A stretch of DNA of 64,000 bases from Komagataeibacter sp. FNDCR2 (GCF_021295395.1 NZ_JAIWOU010000001.1:1927001-1991000), one strand, 5' to 3'; shown: positions 27,782 through 37,446, counted from the first letter of the stretch. Notes: a model not told the origin generated them from the letters alone. A program made the numbers and translations.

Positions 27782-29362
27782 TCAGTGCCGGAAATGGCGC
27801 ATACCTGTGAAGACCATGGCGATGCCCGCCTTGTCGGCGGCGGCAATCACCTCATCATCACGGATCGAGCCGCCGGGCTGGATCACGGCGGTGGCGCCCG
27901 CCGCGATGGCGGCTTCCAGCCCGTCGGCAAAGGGGAAGAACGCATCGGACGCCACCACGCTACCCTGGGTCAGCGGATGGTCGATCCCGGCTTCCCGCGC
28001 CGCGTCGGCACTCTTGGTCGCGGCGATGCGCGCGGAATCGACCCGGCTCATCTGCCCCGCGCCGATGCCGACCGTGCTCTGGCCCCTGGCATAGACAATG
28101 GCGTTGGACTTCACATGCTTGGCCACGCGGAAGGCAAAGATCAGATCCGCCATTTCCGCCGGAGTCGGCGCGCGCTTCGTCACCACCTTCAGCGCATCGG
28201 GCGTGATCCGCCCGCTATCGCGCGTCTGGGCCAGGAACCCGCCCGCCACCGAGCGGACAATCACCCCGCCCGCCGCCGGATCAGGCAGCGCGCCGGTCAG
28301 CAGCAGGCGCAGGTTCTTCTTGCGCGCAAGGATCTGGCGCGCGTCCTCGGTCGCGTCGGGGGCGACGATCACCTCCGTGAAAATCGTGGCGATGCGCGCG
28401 GCGGCCTCGGCCTCCAGCGTGCGGTTGAGCGCCACGATCCCGCCAAAGGCGGAGACCGGGTCGCAGCGCAGCGCGTTATCCCACGCTTCCACCTGCGTTG
28501 CCGCGGTCGCCACGCCACACGGGTTGGCGTGCTTGACGATCACCACGGCGGGCGTATCGAATTCGGCAACGGCCTCGAATGCCGCATCGGTATCGTTGAT
28601 GTTGTTGTAGGACAGGGACTTGCCCTGAACCTGCGTGGCCGTGGCGACGCCGGGGCGGGTGCTGCCATCGGTATAGAAAGCCGCCTTCTGGTGCGGGTTT
28701 TCGCCATAACGCAGGCTTTCGCGCTTTTCACCCGCCACGATCATGCGCGGGGGCAGCACGTCCCCTTCCTGCCGGGCGAACCATGTGGCGATGGCCGCGT
28801 CGTAAGCGGCGGTGCGGGCATAGGCCGCGCCGGCCAGGGCCGTGCGCTGCGCCAGCGTGGTGCCGCCATTGCCCAGCGCGGTCATGATCTCCCCATATTG
28901 CGCCGGGTCGGTCACGATGGCGACATGGGCATGGTTCTTGGCCGCCGCGCGGATCAGGGCCGGGCCGCCGATATCGATATTCTCGATACAGTCCTCCGCC
29001 CCGGCGCCGGAGGCCACCGTGGCCTCGAACGGGTAAAGGTTCACCGCCACGAGGTCGATCGGGGCGATCTGGTGTTCTTCCATCTGCCGGACATGGGCGG
29101 GCAGATCGCGCCGGCCAAGGATGCCGCCATGCACCTGCGGCACCAGCGTCTTGACGCGGCCGTCAAGAATTTCCGGAAAGCCGGTATGTTCCGATACGTC
29201 ACGCACGGCGATGCCAGCCTCCCGCAGGGTGCGGGCGGACCCTCCTGTCGAGAGGATTTCGGCGCCATGGGCGACAAGGGCACGGGCGAGGTCAAGCAGG
29301 CCGCTCTTGTCGGAAACGGAAATCAGGGCACGCCGAACCGGCACGGTCTTCGGGGGGGTCAT
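27782..29362 (-). CDS. purH: bifunctional AICAR formyltransferase/IMP cyclohydrolase
   Basis: 526 aa; catalyses the last two steps of IMP synthesis. The N-terminal cyclohydrolase (MGS-like) domain has [20 protein letters not shown] and [14 protein letters not shown]. The C-terminal transformylase domain shows [22 protein letters not shown] (catalytic Lys-His) and the final [12 protein letters not shown]. The ATG at 29362 has aaagg upstream and was chosen over the GTG at 29380. It uses 10-formyl-THF, and folate genes pabB/pabC lie just upstream on the same strand. 113 bases separate it from pabC. Confidence 0.97.
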   Translation of the reverse strand: MTPPKTVPVRRALISVSDKSGLLDLARALVAHGAEILSTGGSARTLREAGIAVRDVSEHTGFPEILDGRVKTLVPQVHGGILGRRDLPAHVRQMEEHQIAPIDLVAVNLYPFEATVASGAGAEDCIENIDIGGPALIRAAAKNHAHVAIVTDPAQYGEIMTALGNGGTTLAQRTALAGAAYARTAAYDAAIATWFARQEGDVLPPRMIVAGEKRESLRYGENPHQKAAFYTDGSTRPGVATATQVQGKSLSYNNINDTDAAFEAVAEFDTPAVVIVKHANPCGVATAATQVEAWDNALRCDPVSAFGGIVALNRTLEAEAAARIATIFTEVIVAPDATEDARQILARKKNLRLLLTGALPDPAAGGVIVRSVAGGFLAQTRDSGRITPDALKVVTKRAPTPAEMADLIFAFRVAKHVKSNAIVYARGQSTVGIGAGQMSRVDSARIAATKSADAAREAGIDHPLTQGSVVASDAFFPFADGLEAAIAAGATAVIQPGGSIRDDEVIAAADKAGIAMVFTGMRHFRH

Positions 29363-29475
29363 CAGCGGGTGACCTTTCACGCAAGCTGGAAATGAGCCAA
29401 TGCGGGTGGATTAGTCCAACCGTGTTGCGCTGGGCAATAAGCGAAATGCCATGGCAGGCCCCTGCACGGCGGAAA

Positions 29476-30288
29476 TCAGGGGTGAACGCAGGCCCGCAGG
29501 GTCGCCAGCAGGTCCGGCCTGCGCGGGATTTCGTGGCCATCGAGCATCGCGACTTCACGCGCGCACAGGCTGTTGAGGGTAAAGAGGGCCTCCGCCCCGC
29601 GCAGCATGTCCGGCGTCATGCGCCGTATATGCAGCAATCCCGCATCCACAAGCACGCCACGGGCGGTTCCGGGCAGCGCACCATCGGAAACCGGCGGCGT
29701 GACAGGCTGCCCGTCTATGCAGGCGACCAGCGTGCTGGCGCTGGTCTCGGCCACGTATCCACCGCGATTGAGCAGCACGGCATCATCCGCGCCATGGCGG
29801 CCGGCATCCATCCGGGCAAGGATGGAAGGCAGGTAATTCAGGCTTTTCACGCGCGAAAGCACGCTATCCTCATCACGGCGGTACGGGGATGTGACCAGCC
29901 GGACCGGCCCCTGCGGCGCGATCGTGGCCGATGCCGTGACCAGAACGGTCGGGGCGATCTCGGCCGGGGGCAGCAGCCCGCGCGGCCCTGGCCCCCGCGT
30001 GCAGGTCAGCCGGAGTGAACCGGCCCCCAGCGCGCAGGCCGCCAGCATTTCATCCACCGCCGCCGCGAGCCGTGCGCGATCCGGCACGGGAAGCATGAGG
30101 ATCGTGGCACCTTCCGCAAGCCTGCGCATATGACGGTCGAAATGCATGACATGCCCGCTCGAGACACGCATGGTCTCGAACAGGCCATCGCCCAACAGGA
30201 AGCCACGATCCGCCGGGTCGATACGCGCCTGCCCCGCGGGCAGCAGACGGCCGTTCAGCCAGACCGGCAATGGCGCCATTACGGTCAT
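29476..30288 (-). CDS. pabC: aminodeoxychorismate lyase, class IV aminotransferase fold
   Basis: PLP enzyme (270 aa) expected to split 4-amino-4-deoxychorismate into p-aminobenzoate and pyruvate for folate synthesis. The PLP Lys is in RVKSLNYLPS, and DRGFLLGDGLFETMR is the family N-terminal motif. Branched-chain or D-amino acid aminotransferases share the fold, but the 4-base overlap of its start with the pabB stop strongly favours PabC. Confidence 0.88.
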   Translation of the reverse strand: MTVMAPLPVWLNGRLLPAGQARIDPADRGFLLGDGLFETMRVSSGHVMHFDRHMRRLAEGATILMLPVPDRARLAAAVDEMLAACALGAGSLRLTCTRGPGPRGLLPPAEIAPTVLVTASATIAPQGPVRLVTSPYRRDEDSVLSRVKSLNYLPSILARMDAGRHGADDAVLLNRGGYVAETSASTLVACIDGQPVTPPVSDGALPGTARGVLVDAGLLHIRRMTPDMLRGAEALFTLNSLCAREVAMLDGHEIPRRPDLLATLRACVHP

Positions 30289-31670
30289 GCGCCCGCGCCC
30301 TCCGGCGGGTTCCCGAAAATCGCCAGAAGGGCGGTTATTTTCAACTGCATTTCACGATATTCGCGCATCGGGTCGGAATCGAAGGTGATGCCCCCCCCGG
30401 CGGCGGCGATGATGTGGTGCCGCGTCATGACCAGCGTGCGGATGATGACCGAACTGTCCATCGCGCCATCGCACCCGATCCAGGCCACGACACCGCAATA
30501 GGCCCCACGGGGGGAGGCTTCCAGTTCATCGATAATCTGCATGGCGCGATGTTTTGGCGCGCCGGTCACGGAGCCGGGCGGCAGCGTGGCGCGCAGCAGG
30601 TCGGGCGCGTCACACCCTTCGCGCAGTTGCCCCGTCACTTCCGACACCAGATGATGCACATGGGCAAACCGCTCGACACCGAACAGTTCGGATACCGCGA
30701 CGCTGCCCAAAGTCGCCACGCGCCCGATGTCATTGCGCATGAGATCCACGATCATCAGGTTTTCCGCCTGTTCCTTGGCGTCATGGCGCAGAGCGTGGGC
30801 CAGGTGCGCATCCTCGGCGGGGGTTGCGCCGCGCGGGGCCGTGCCCTTGATGGGCCGGGTGCTGATCGCGCCATGGGCCGCAAGGGAGACAAACCGCTCG
30901 GGCGAAGCGCCGAGAAGGGCCCATTCCCCATTACCCGACAGAAACGCCCCGAAGGGCGCGGGAGAGGCCGCACGCAGGGTACGATAGATATCAACCGGCG
31001 CAAGCCCGGCGGGCCGCGCCGCGCGCATGCGGCCGGTGATGTTGACCTGAAACACCTCGCCCGCCGCGATCCGCTCCACCGCCTGCGCCACGCGCCGCCG
31101 GTAGGTCGCGCCATCCTGATCCGCCACAAAACGCACGCATGGCAGGACAGGCGCGGGAGATGGCGGGGAAATCGCTTCCCATCGCGCGATCAGGGCCGCC
31201 GCGCGGTCCGCTGTCATGCGGGCGGGACCGGATGTGGCCAGCCATGCCGCACCCGTTGCGCGGTCCAGAACGAAGGCATGGTCATACAGGCCGAACGCCG
31301 CCTCCGGCTCGCCCGCTTCCGCCATATGCCGCGTACCGATGGCTTCCATCCGCTGGCCCGCGCCATAGCCGATGAACCCGACCGCCCCCCCGGCAAAGGG
31401 CACCTGTGGCGGGCATGTGCCCCCCGCGGGCAGGCACTGGCGCAGCAGCACGGCAAGATCCCGGCTGTCGGGCCGTCCATCCAGCAGGCACCGGCCCGCC
31501 TGCTGCACGATCACATGAAGGGGGTCACGGCAGACGATCACCCACCGCGCCCGTGCGCCCACCTCGCCCCCGCTATCCAGGCAGGCCAGCCATGGCAGAT
31601 GCCCCCACGCGGCCAGAACAGCATCCACATCCCGCCATGGCAGGGGCCAGAGCACCTGGTGCCTATTCAT
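30285..31670 (-). CDS. pabB: aminodeoxychorismate synthase component I
   Basis: 461 aa chorismate-binding enzyme that, with glutamine amidotransferase PabA, makes 4-amino-4-deoxychorismate. The C-terminal half carries the family signatures FQVNITGRM, PERFVSL, IKGTAPRG, DLMRNDIGRV and PPGSVTGAPKHRA. The ATG at 31670 overlaps the last codons of ptsI by 8 bases; the longer frame reading into ptsI is rejected. pabA is not in the window. Translational coupling to ptsI on one side and pabC on the other is evident. Confidence 0.93.
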   Translation of the reverse strand: MNRHQVLWPLPWRDVDAVLAAWGHLPWLACLDSGGEVGARARWVIVCRDPLHVIVQQAGRCLLDGRPDSRDLAVLLRQCLPAGGTCPPQVPFAGGAVGFIGYGAGQRMEAIGTRHMAEAGEPEAAFGLYDHAFVLDRATGAAWLATSGPARMTADRAAALIARWEAISPPSPAPVLPCVRFVADQDGATYRRRVAQAVERIAAGEVFQVNITGRMRAARPAGLAPVDIYRTLRAASPAPFGAFLSGNGEWALLGASPERFVSLAAHGAISTRPIKGTAPRGATPAEDAHLAHALRHDAKEQAENLMIVDLMRNDIGRVATLGSVAVSELFGVERFAHVHHLVSEVTGQLREGCDAPDLLRATLPPGSVTGAPKHRAMQIIDELEASPRGAYCGVVAWIGCDGAMDSSVIIRTLVMTRHHIIAAAGGGITFDSDPMREYREMQLKITALLAIFGNPPEGAGA

Positions 31671-33501
31671 CCGTGGCGGGGCGCATAGTGGCCGCGTATG
31701 TGGCGAGCATGGCGCTGACCTCCTGCCCGTCCACGGCTTCCAGCGCGCGGCTGGCCATGCGGCGGCAGTCATCCATCGAGACGGCCCTGATCGCGCGCTT
31801 GACGCGCGGCACGGCGGAGGCATGCATGGAAAAGGACCGCAGCCCAAGCCCCACCAGCAGGGGCACCGCCTGGGGGTCGGACGCCATTTCCCCACAGATG
31901 GAGACCGGCCTGCGCTGGCGCAGCGCGGCATCCGCCGTCATGCGCACCAGTTGCAGCACGGCGGGATGAAACGGGTCGTACAGGGCGGCCACATCCGTTG
32001 CCGCCCGATCCGCCGCAAGGGTGTACATGGTCAGGTCATTGGTCCCGATGGCGAAGAAATCCGCCTCCTGCGCCATGACATCGGCCATAAGGGCGGCGGC
32101 CGGGGTTTCGATCATGACACCAAGGGGCGGCAACGGATCGGGTATTTCCACCCCCTTGCGCCGCAGCCTGCGCCCGACGCGGGCATAAATCTCACGCGCG
32201 ATGCGCAGTTCCCCCACCGAGGAGACGAGCGGCAGCATGACCCGCACCGGCCCCGCGCGGGCGGCGCGCAGGATGGCGGCGAACTGTGTTTCCAGAATCG
32301 CGCGGTGCTGGAGCAGCAGCCTGATGCCGCGTATGCCCAGCGCCGGATTGATGTCTCCGCCATCGCCAATGCCCGCGCGCGCCAGGGCATCGCTGTTTTT
32401 CTCGCTGCCCCAGTCCACCACGCGAATCGTCACCGGATCCCCCGCCATGGCGGTGATCATGGGCTGGTAAACCGCTTCCTGCTGGACTTCATCGGGCACG
32501 GTTTCAGCGTTCATGAACAGGAATTCGCTGCGTAACAGCCCGATCCCCGCCGCACCGGACTGCGCGATCATGGGCAGCTCGGCCGGAATTTCCAGATTGG
32601 CCTGAAGGGTCAGCACCTCCCCGCTGGAAAGCCGCGCGGGCAGGCGGCGCAGGCGGCCCAGTGTCTGGCGTTCACGCGCATAGGCCGCGACCTCCACCCT
32701 TGCCGCCGCCGCCGTGCGGGTGGAGGGGCGGATGATGATCTGCCCGGTCGTGCCATTCACCACCAGCCGGGTGCGCCGCCCCAGTTGCGCCAGAAGCCCA
32801 TGCGCCGCCAGAACGGCGGGAACCCCCAGCGCGCGCAGCAGGATGGCGGTGTGGCCGGTACTGCCGCCTTCCTCCGTCACGACGGCGGCGATGCGTGAGG
32901 GGTCGATCAGGGCGGCATCGGCGGGGCGGATCTGCTCGGCCACCAGAATGGCCCCGTCGGGCAGGGCGGAAAAGGAACGGTAGGGCGTGCCGCTGAGGTT
33001 CCGGATCAGCCTGCGCCCGATTTCACGGAATTCGCCCGCGCGGCGGCGGGCGGCCACCGCGTCCTCCCCTTCCGGGGCGGGCCTGCCGGGGGGGGCGAGC
33101 ATGAACCCGGCCAGCGCCTCGGTTTCCTGCATCACGGCGGCTTCGGCCACCATGCCCTGGTCCAGCCGCACCTCGATCCCACGGCGCAGGCGTGAGGGGC
33201 CAAGCATGCGCCGATAGACTTCCAGCAGCGACCCGATTTCCACCTGCCCATCTTCGGGCAGCAGGGAAAGGCGGTCATGCAGCCGCACAAGTTGGGCCAC
33301 CGAACGGCTGACCGCGTCGTGCAGCCGGGTGCGTTCATGCGCGGGGTCGCAGTCGCGGCGCGCGATGTCCACCGCCGGGGCCACGGGTTCATGCGCGATC
33401 GCGGCGTAGCCGATCGCCACACCGGGGGAGACCGGCTGCCCTTCCAGCCTGACCTCTCCCGCACGGACCCGGCGCGCGGGGGAGCGTTCAGTCGTCTTCA
33501 T
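31663..33501 (-). CDS. ptsI: PTS enzyme I (phosphoenolpyruvate-protein phosphotransferase)
   Basis: 612-residue cytosolic enzyme that takes phosphate from PEP and passes it to HPr. The phospho-His is in GGSTGHTAILLRALGVPA, and the C-terminal PEP-binding barrel shows GLLRSEFLF and FFAIGTNDLTMY. The ATG at 33501 lies inside the ptsH end (14-base overlap). No EIIB or EIIC gene is near, so the chain HPrK, HPr, EIIA, EI is likely regulatory rather than a sugar importer, as in other alphaproteobacteria. Confidence 0.95.
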   Translation of the reverse strand: MKTTERSPARRVRAGEVRLEGQPVSPGVAIGYAAIAHEPVAPAVDIARRDCDPAHERTRLHDAVSRSVAQLVRLHDRLSLLPEDGQVEIGSLLEVYRRMLGPSRLRRGIEVRLDQGMVAEAAVMQETEALAGFMLAPPGRPAPEGEDAVAARRRAGEFREIGRRLIRNLSGTPYRSFSALPDGAILVAEQIRPADAALIDPSRIAAVVTEEGGSTGHTAILLRALGVPAVLAAHGLLAQLGRRTRLVVNGTTGQIIIRPSTRTAAAARVEVAAYARERQTLGRLRRLPARLSSGEVLTLQANLEIPAELPMIAQSGAAGIGLLRSEFLFMNAETVPDEVQQEAVYQPMITAMAGDPVTIRVVDWGSEKNSDALARAGIGDGGDINPALGIRGIRLLLQHRAILETQFAAILRAARAGPVRVMLPLVSSVGELRIAREIYARVGRRLRRKGVEIPDPLPPLGVMIETPAAALMADVMAQEADFFAIGTNDLTMYTLAADRAATDVAALYDPFHPAVLQLVRMTADAALRQRRPVSICGEMASDPQAVPLLVGLGLRSFSMHASAVPRVKRAIRAVSMDDCRRMASRALEAVDGQEVSAMLATYAATMRPATDE

Positions 33502-33778
33502 CAAACCCGGCCCCGACCAGCTTTACCAGGGCCGTGAGCGCCTGCGCCGCCTGCGGGCCCTGCGTGGCGATGCGGATCGTCTCGCCCCGGCCCGCCCCCA
33601 GCATCATGAGCCCCATGATGGAATGACCGCAGACCGTCATGTCCGCATGGATGACCTCGACGGACGCATCGAATTTTTCCGCCACCGTCACGAATTTTGC
33701 GGCGGCGCGCGCATGCAGTCCGCGCTGGTTGACAATGCCCACATCCGCCGTGTGGGCCATATCCTGGTCCCGCGCCAT
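33488..33778 (-). CDS. ptsH: phosphocarrier protein HPr
   Basis: 96 aa. The phosphorylatable His is in RGLHARAAAKFV, and the regulatory Ser segment reads GHSIMGLMML, the target of HPr kinase, which is present two genes upstream. Start may be the ATG at 33778 or one 18 bases later (MAHTADV), which has a good ccagga before it. It is placed 3 bases after the EIIA stop and overlaps ptsI. Confidence 0.93.
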   Translation of the reverse strand: MARDQDMAHTADVGIVNQRGLHARAAAKFVTVAEKFDASVEVIHADMTVCGHSIMGLMMLGAGRGETIRIATQGPQAAQALTALVKLVGAGFDEDD

Positions 33779-33781
33779 GGG

Positions 33782-34240
33782 TTAGTCCCCATGCCCCGCG
33801 ATGCTGTCGGCCCCGCCCAGACAGTCACCTGTGCCGGACAGACAGGCGGGCGGCAGGTGCGAGGCGACCGATATGTAGCGCCTGCCCGCCGCTTCCGCCC
33901 CGGTCAGGCAGTCCTGCATGCTGGCATGGCCGCGCATCTGCGCAAGCTTGACCAGCATGGGCATGTTCACGCCCGCCAGCACTTCCACCCGGTCATTCTT
34001 CAGGGCGGACAGCGCCACATTCGACGGCGTGCTGCCGAACATGTCAGTCAGCAGGATGACGCCTTCGCCACTGTCCACCGACTCGATGGCTTCAAGCAGC
34101 GCGCACCGGCAGCTTCCCGGCACGGCGGCGGGGGTGACATTGAACACGGTCGCCTGCGCCTGCGGGCCGACCACGTGTTCGAGCTCCCCCTTCAGGGTCT
34201 CGCCCAGAATACCATGCATCACGAACACAAGGCCGATCAT
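33782..34240 (-). CDS. manX: PTS EIIA component, mannose family
   Basis: 152 aa with the start MIGLVFVMHG, in which His9 is the phosphorylation site of EIIA-Man proteins; TDMFGSTPSN is the second family signature. The start overlaps the rapZ stop (ATGA). There is no transport domain, so it is the end-point of a regulatory phosphorelay. The longer frame upstream is inside rapZ and rejected. Confidence 0.9.
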   Translation of the reverse strand: MIGLVFVMHGILGETLKGELEHVVGPQAQATVFNVTPAAVPGSCRCALLEAIESVDSGEGVILLTDMFGSTPSNVALSALKNDRVEVLAGVNMPMLVKLAQMRGHASMQDCLTGAEAAGRRYISVASHLPPACLSGTGDCLGGADSIAGHGD

Positions 34241-35220
34241 TTGGGGACTGTCCGCTCCGTTGTTTCCGACAGTCCACGCGGGCGATTGGCCCAGCGCCAG
34301 CTGCTGCGCCCCTGACGGGCAAGTTCTCGATGCATGACCACGACCGGCCATGATTCATGGGGATGGGCGTTTCCCACCCGTTGCGCAAGCCTGCGCGCCA
34401 GCGCCTCCACCAGGGTGACGGAACGGTGTCGCCCCCCTGAACAGCCCAGCGCGATGGTCGCGTATTTCTTCCCCTCCCGCACGAAACGCGGCAGCACGAG
34501 TTCCAGAATTCCCACGATCCGGTCAAGGAATTCCTGATAATCGGGGTCTTTTTCCACATATTCGGCAACCGCCGCATCCAGCCCGGTCATGGCGGACAGC
34601 GTGGGTTCATAATAGGGATTGGTCAGGAAACGGGCGTCGAACACCATATCCGCCTCCCGCGGGAGACCGGCGGGAAAGGCGAAGGACATGAGGGCGACCG
34701 TCAGCCCGTCCAGCCCACCGGCCGACCATTCCCCGAACCGGGCCTCGACAAGCTGGCGCAGTTCGGGCGGCGGCAGGTCGGAAGTGTCGATCACCACATC
34801 CGCCGCCTCACGCAGGGGGGATGTCAGGCTGATTTCGGATTCGATCCCTTCCTTCACGGTGCCATGCGCGGCCTGCGGGTGGCGCCTGCGGGTGGCGGTG
34901 TAACGGCTGAGCAGCACGCTTTCCTCCGCCGTGGCGTAGATCAGTTCCGCGCTGAGGCCGGGATTGGCGCGCAGCCGGGCCAGCGCGGCCAGCACGGCGG
35001 AGGCGTCGAAACCGCGCGTGCGCGAATCCACCCCCACCGCCACGGGCCGTTCGGCGCGGGCCACGATTTCGTCCAGCATGCCAAGCGGCGGATTGTCGAT
35101 CACCTCATGGCCCAGATCCTCCAGAATACGGAGAATCGAGGATTTTCCCGCCCCGGACAGGCCGGTCACCAGCAGGATGCGACGGGGAAGGGGGGTGTCT
35201 TCGTGCATGGTATCAGTCAC
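34237..35220 (-). CDS. rapZ: RNase adapter RapZ / YvcJ-family NTPase
   Basis: 327 aa with the Walker A GLSGAGKSS near residue 20, the GVDSRTRGF segment, and the C-terminal GCSGGRHRSVTL motif of RapZ. In Escherichia coli RapZ guides decay of the small RNA controlling GlmS; the role in alphaproteobacteria is less clear. Its place between hprK and the EIIA gene is a conserved alphaproteobacterial arrangement and links it to PTS signalling. Confidence 0.93.
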   Translation of the reverse strand: MTDTMHEDTPLPRRILLVTGLSGAGKSSILRILEDLGHEVIDNPPLGMLDEIVARAERPVAVGVDSRTRGFDASAVLAALARLRANPGLSAELIYATAEESVLLSRYTATRRRHPQAAHGTVKEGIESEISLTSPLREAADVVIDTSDLPPPELRQLVEARFGEWSAGGLDGLTVALMSFAFPAGLPREADMVFDARFLTNPYYEPTLSAMTGLDAAVAEYVEKDPDYQEFLDRIVGILELVLPRFVREGKKYATIALGCSGGRHRSVTLVEALARRLAQRVGNAHPHESWPVVVMHRELARQGRSSWRWANRPRGLSETTERTVPK

Positions 35221-35341
35221 GCAGAACCTGACTTCCGTCAGCCATATGCCGTATGACAGATCGCTGTATCATGACGTGATCGAGACCTTTTCCTGATCCT
35301 ATTGTTCCCCGAAAGGGCAATAATGAAAAGTGACGGCAGCA

Positions 35342-35785
35342 TCACATCTGCCTCTCATCCAGCAACTGCCTATGCCCGGCCACGCAATCCAGCACCAGCC
35401 CGACCCGGGCCACGGCGGAAGGCAGCGCGGGATCAAGCAGGAATTCCGGCCTGCCCGTCACCTTATCACATCGCGGCCCGCGCGGCAGGCGCGCAGCATA
35501 GTCCCGCGGGGTCACCAGCCTTGCAACAGCGGCAATACGCACCCGTTCACGCCAGCCCATGCGCACGATTCCGATCCCGCGCACTTCCAGCAGCCCGGCC
35601 AGCGGCGGCGGGGCGCTGGCCCAGCCATCATGCAGGCGGACCCGGTCATCCGCCACGAGATCATATCCCGCATCGACAAGGCGCAGCAGCAGATCCGACT
35701 TGCCCGCGCCCGATGGCCCGACCAGCAGAATCCCCTGCTCGCGCCGCGCCGCGCAGGAAGCATGGATCTGGACCGGATCGTTCAT
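35342..35785 (-). CDS. hprK: HPr kinase/phosphorylase, short alphaproteobacterial form
   Basis: 147 aa, about half the length of the Gram-positive enzyme: only the C-terminal catalytic domain is present. The P-loop GPSGAGKSD (near residue 23) and the LVADDRV segment are visible. It phosphorylates a Ser of HPr. First gene of the hprK-rapZ-EIIA-ptsH-ptsI-pabB-pabC run; 121 bases separate it from rapZ. The short form is usual in alphaproteobacteria. Confidence 0.9.
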   Translation of the reverse strand: MNDPVQIHASCAARREQGILLVGPSGAGKSDLLLRLVDAGYDLVADDRVRLHDGWASAPPPLAGLLEVRGIGIVRMGWRERVRIAAVARLVTPRDYAARLPRGPRCDKVTGRPEFLLDPALPSAVARVGLVLDCVAGHRQLLDERQM

Positions 35786-35872
35786 GAATTTAAGACTTAT
35801 CCGAAAGCGGTCGTTCCGGCGAAAGAAAAATTTCTATGGACAAAAGATGACCATTTTGTGATTCTGGTGCAA

Positions 35873-36229
35873 ATGCAAGAAAATATGCTGTTTCGCTCTC
35901 CGCCAGAAATAGAAATCCGCCACCTGACCGGTGTCGATGCCGCAACGGGGACGTTCGGGCCAGATGTGTTCAGCCAGATCCGCCAGGCGCTGGCGGACGG
36001 GATGGCGCAGCTCGCGCTTCATGGCCTGACGGCGCAAAACGTGACGCGCATCGTGTTCGTCCTGTCCGAGACCGAGGGATTCAGCACCTGTTTCCCGTTG
36101 CTCAATGACCTGTTCGGCCGAACCTGCCCGGCAACGACCCTGCGCCTGGTCGATCATTTCGACAATCCCGGCCAGCTTGCCGAAATCCGGCTGGTCGCGA
36201 TGGCGGAGCAGGAAACCGAAATCATATAG
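35873..36229 (+). CDS. Rid (YjgF)-like protein
   Basis: About 118 aa. The middle and end resemble Rid-family proteins: DVFSQIRQALADGMAQLALHGLTAQNVTRIVFVLS, then FPLLNDLFGRTCPATTLRLV and EIRLVAMA. The Arg that binds the imine substrate in RidA is replaced (CPATT rather than PAR), so it belongs to a non-canonical subgroup if the call is right. The start is uncertain: ATGs at 35873 and 35885 fit family length, while an ATG at 35762 has a fine aggaag site but lies inside hprK on the other strand. Function unknown. Confidence 0.6.
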   Translation: MQENMLFRSPPEIEIRHLTGVDAATGTFGPDVFSQIRQALADGMAQLALHGLTAQNVTRIVFVLSETEGFSTCFPLLNDLFGRTCPATTLRLVDHFDNPGQLAEIRLVAMAEQETEII

Positions 36230-36354
36230 CCCGCACGGCCATGACCAGCATGGATTCCCGACGGAGGGGGGAAAACGGCTGCCCGACAGCCCGGATCCCG
36301 TTTGCCGGAAACCATATATTGACGATTCGGTTTTTTACTGGAGATGCAGGATCG

Positions 36355-36430
36355 TGGTGGAGCTGAGGGGAATCGAACCCCTGACCTCCTCATTGCGAAC
36401 GAGGCGCTCTCCCATCTGAGCTACAGCCCC
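36355..36430 (-). tRNA. tRNA-Ala (anticodon CGC)
   Basis: 76-nt cloverleaf on the minus strand with encoded CCA (tgg at 36355). Acceptor GGGGCTG pairs with CAGCTCC; the anticodon loop reads ttCGCaa between CCTCG/TGAGG-type arms; the T arm has ggttcgattcc. Reads GCG codons, frequent in this GC-rich genome. Confidence 0.96.
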
Positions 36431-36587
36431 ACATCCTGCGCGATAAATACCCGCCCCACCGGGCAAGTCAAGGCCCATTTTCCAGCCTGCCACCTGTTTT
36501 CCACCTGACATGCCCCATTCATAGCGGTTGTATGCGGGGCCTGCGGACACTAAATTCCCTTTCCCGTCATCTACGAAAGTTGGCCCG

Positions 36588-36893
36588 TTGATTTCCATCA
36601 TCTTTCAGCTGCTGTTTGAACTCATCCAGCTTTATACATGGGTTGTGCTGCTGGCCTGTCTGTTCAGCTTTCTCATCGGCTTTGGCATTCTGGATCCGCG
36701 CAACCAGATTGTCTGGAAGATATCGAATTTCCTCTACCGCATGACCGAGCCCCTGCTGCGCCCGATCCGTAACGTGCTGCCCAATGTCGCCAATATCGAC
36801 CTCAGCCCGCTCGTGCTGCTTCTGCTCATCCAGTATGTGCTGATGCCGCTCATGGGCCGGATCTATGGCATGCTCATGGTCGGGATCGCCTGA
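36588..36893 (+). CDS. YggT family membrane protein
   Basis: About 101 aa with two hydrophobic segments and the family core ILDPRNQIVWKISNFLYRMTEPLLRPIRNVLP followed by DLSPLVLLLLI. YggT proteins have been linked to osmotic tolerance and membrane protein integration, but the function is not settled. The start is probably TTG at 36588, giving the family's usual beginning (ISIIFQLLFELI); the frame is open farther upstream without a better start. Confidence 0.8.
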   Translation: MISIIFQLLFELIQLYTWVVLLACLFSFLIGFGILDPRNQIVWKISNFLYRMTEPLLRPIRNVLPNVANIDLSPLVLLLLIQYVLMPLMGRIYGMLMVGIA

Positions 36894-36953
36894 TCCCACG
36901 CCCCTGTCACGGGCCGCTTCTTCCTTCAGACCGAATTCCGGGAGTTGTTTTAC

Positions 36954-37406
36954 ATGAAAAAATCCAACCGTTTCCTGACCCTTCTCGCCGCCCTGCCCGT
37001 GGCGGCGGCCCTTTCGGGCGCGCCCGCGCATGCGCAGGGTCTGGGTGGGCTGACCGGCGGCTCATCGGGTGGCCTGGGTGGCGGGGCGGCGGGGCTGCTT
37101 GCGGGCAGCGGGCTCAACATCCCCTCCGTCTCCTCGCTCGCGCCCTCCAACGTGACGGGGCTGCTGGGCTACTGCGTGGAAAACAACTACCTTCAGGGCA
37201 ACACCCCCTCGACGCTGCTTTCATCGCTGAAGCAGAAGGCCGGGTTCGACACCACGGGAAGCCAGTACACAAACGGCCAGAAGGGTATCCTGGACACCGG
37301 GAACGGCAACACCTTCTCGCTCGCCACGCTGAGCGGCAACCTCAAGCACAAGGTCACCACCAAGGTGTGCAACGCGGTGCTGAAGCAGGGCCAGTCCCTG
37401 CTCTGA
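36954..37406 (+). CDS. exported DUF2501 protein
   Basis: 150 aa with a signal peptide (cleaved after AHA, residue 27), a Gly/Ser/Leu-rich segment, and the DUF2501 core GLLGYCVENNYL ... CNAVLKQGQSLL containing two Cys residues that may form a disulfide. A ggag site precedes the ATG. Resembles the YjjA family of periplasmic proteins; function unknown. It is 60 bases downstream of the YggT gene. Confidence 0.75.
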   Translation: MKKSNRFLTLLAALPVAAALSGAPAHAQGLGGLTGGSSGGLGGGAAGLLAGSGLNIPSVSSLAPSNVTGLLGYCVENNYLQGNTPSTLLSSLKQKAGFDTTGSQYTNGQKGILDTGNGNTFSLATLSGNLKHKVTTKVCNAVLKQGQSLL

Positions 37407-37419
37407 GCATAACGGCTCC

Positions 37420-37446
37420 GTCCGCCCGTTTTCAGAACGGGCGGAC
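37420..37446. terminator. 11-bp perfect hairpin between convergent genes
   Basis: GTCCGCCCGTT and AACGGGCGGAC flank a 5-base loop. The right arm covers the last codons of hemJ. Symmetry and placement between two convergent genes suggest a shared terminator, but no T run follows on either side. Confidence 0.45.

Noticed and set aside
30285..31931. Longer PabB start
   Set aside because: It would read 260 bases into ptsI in another frame; the PabB family begins near the ATG at 31670.
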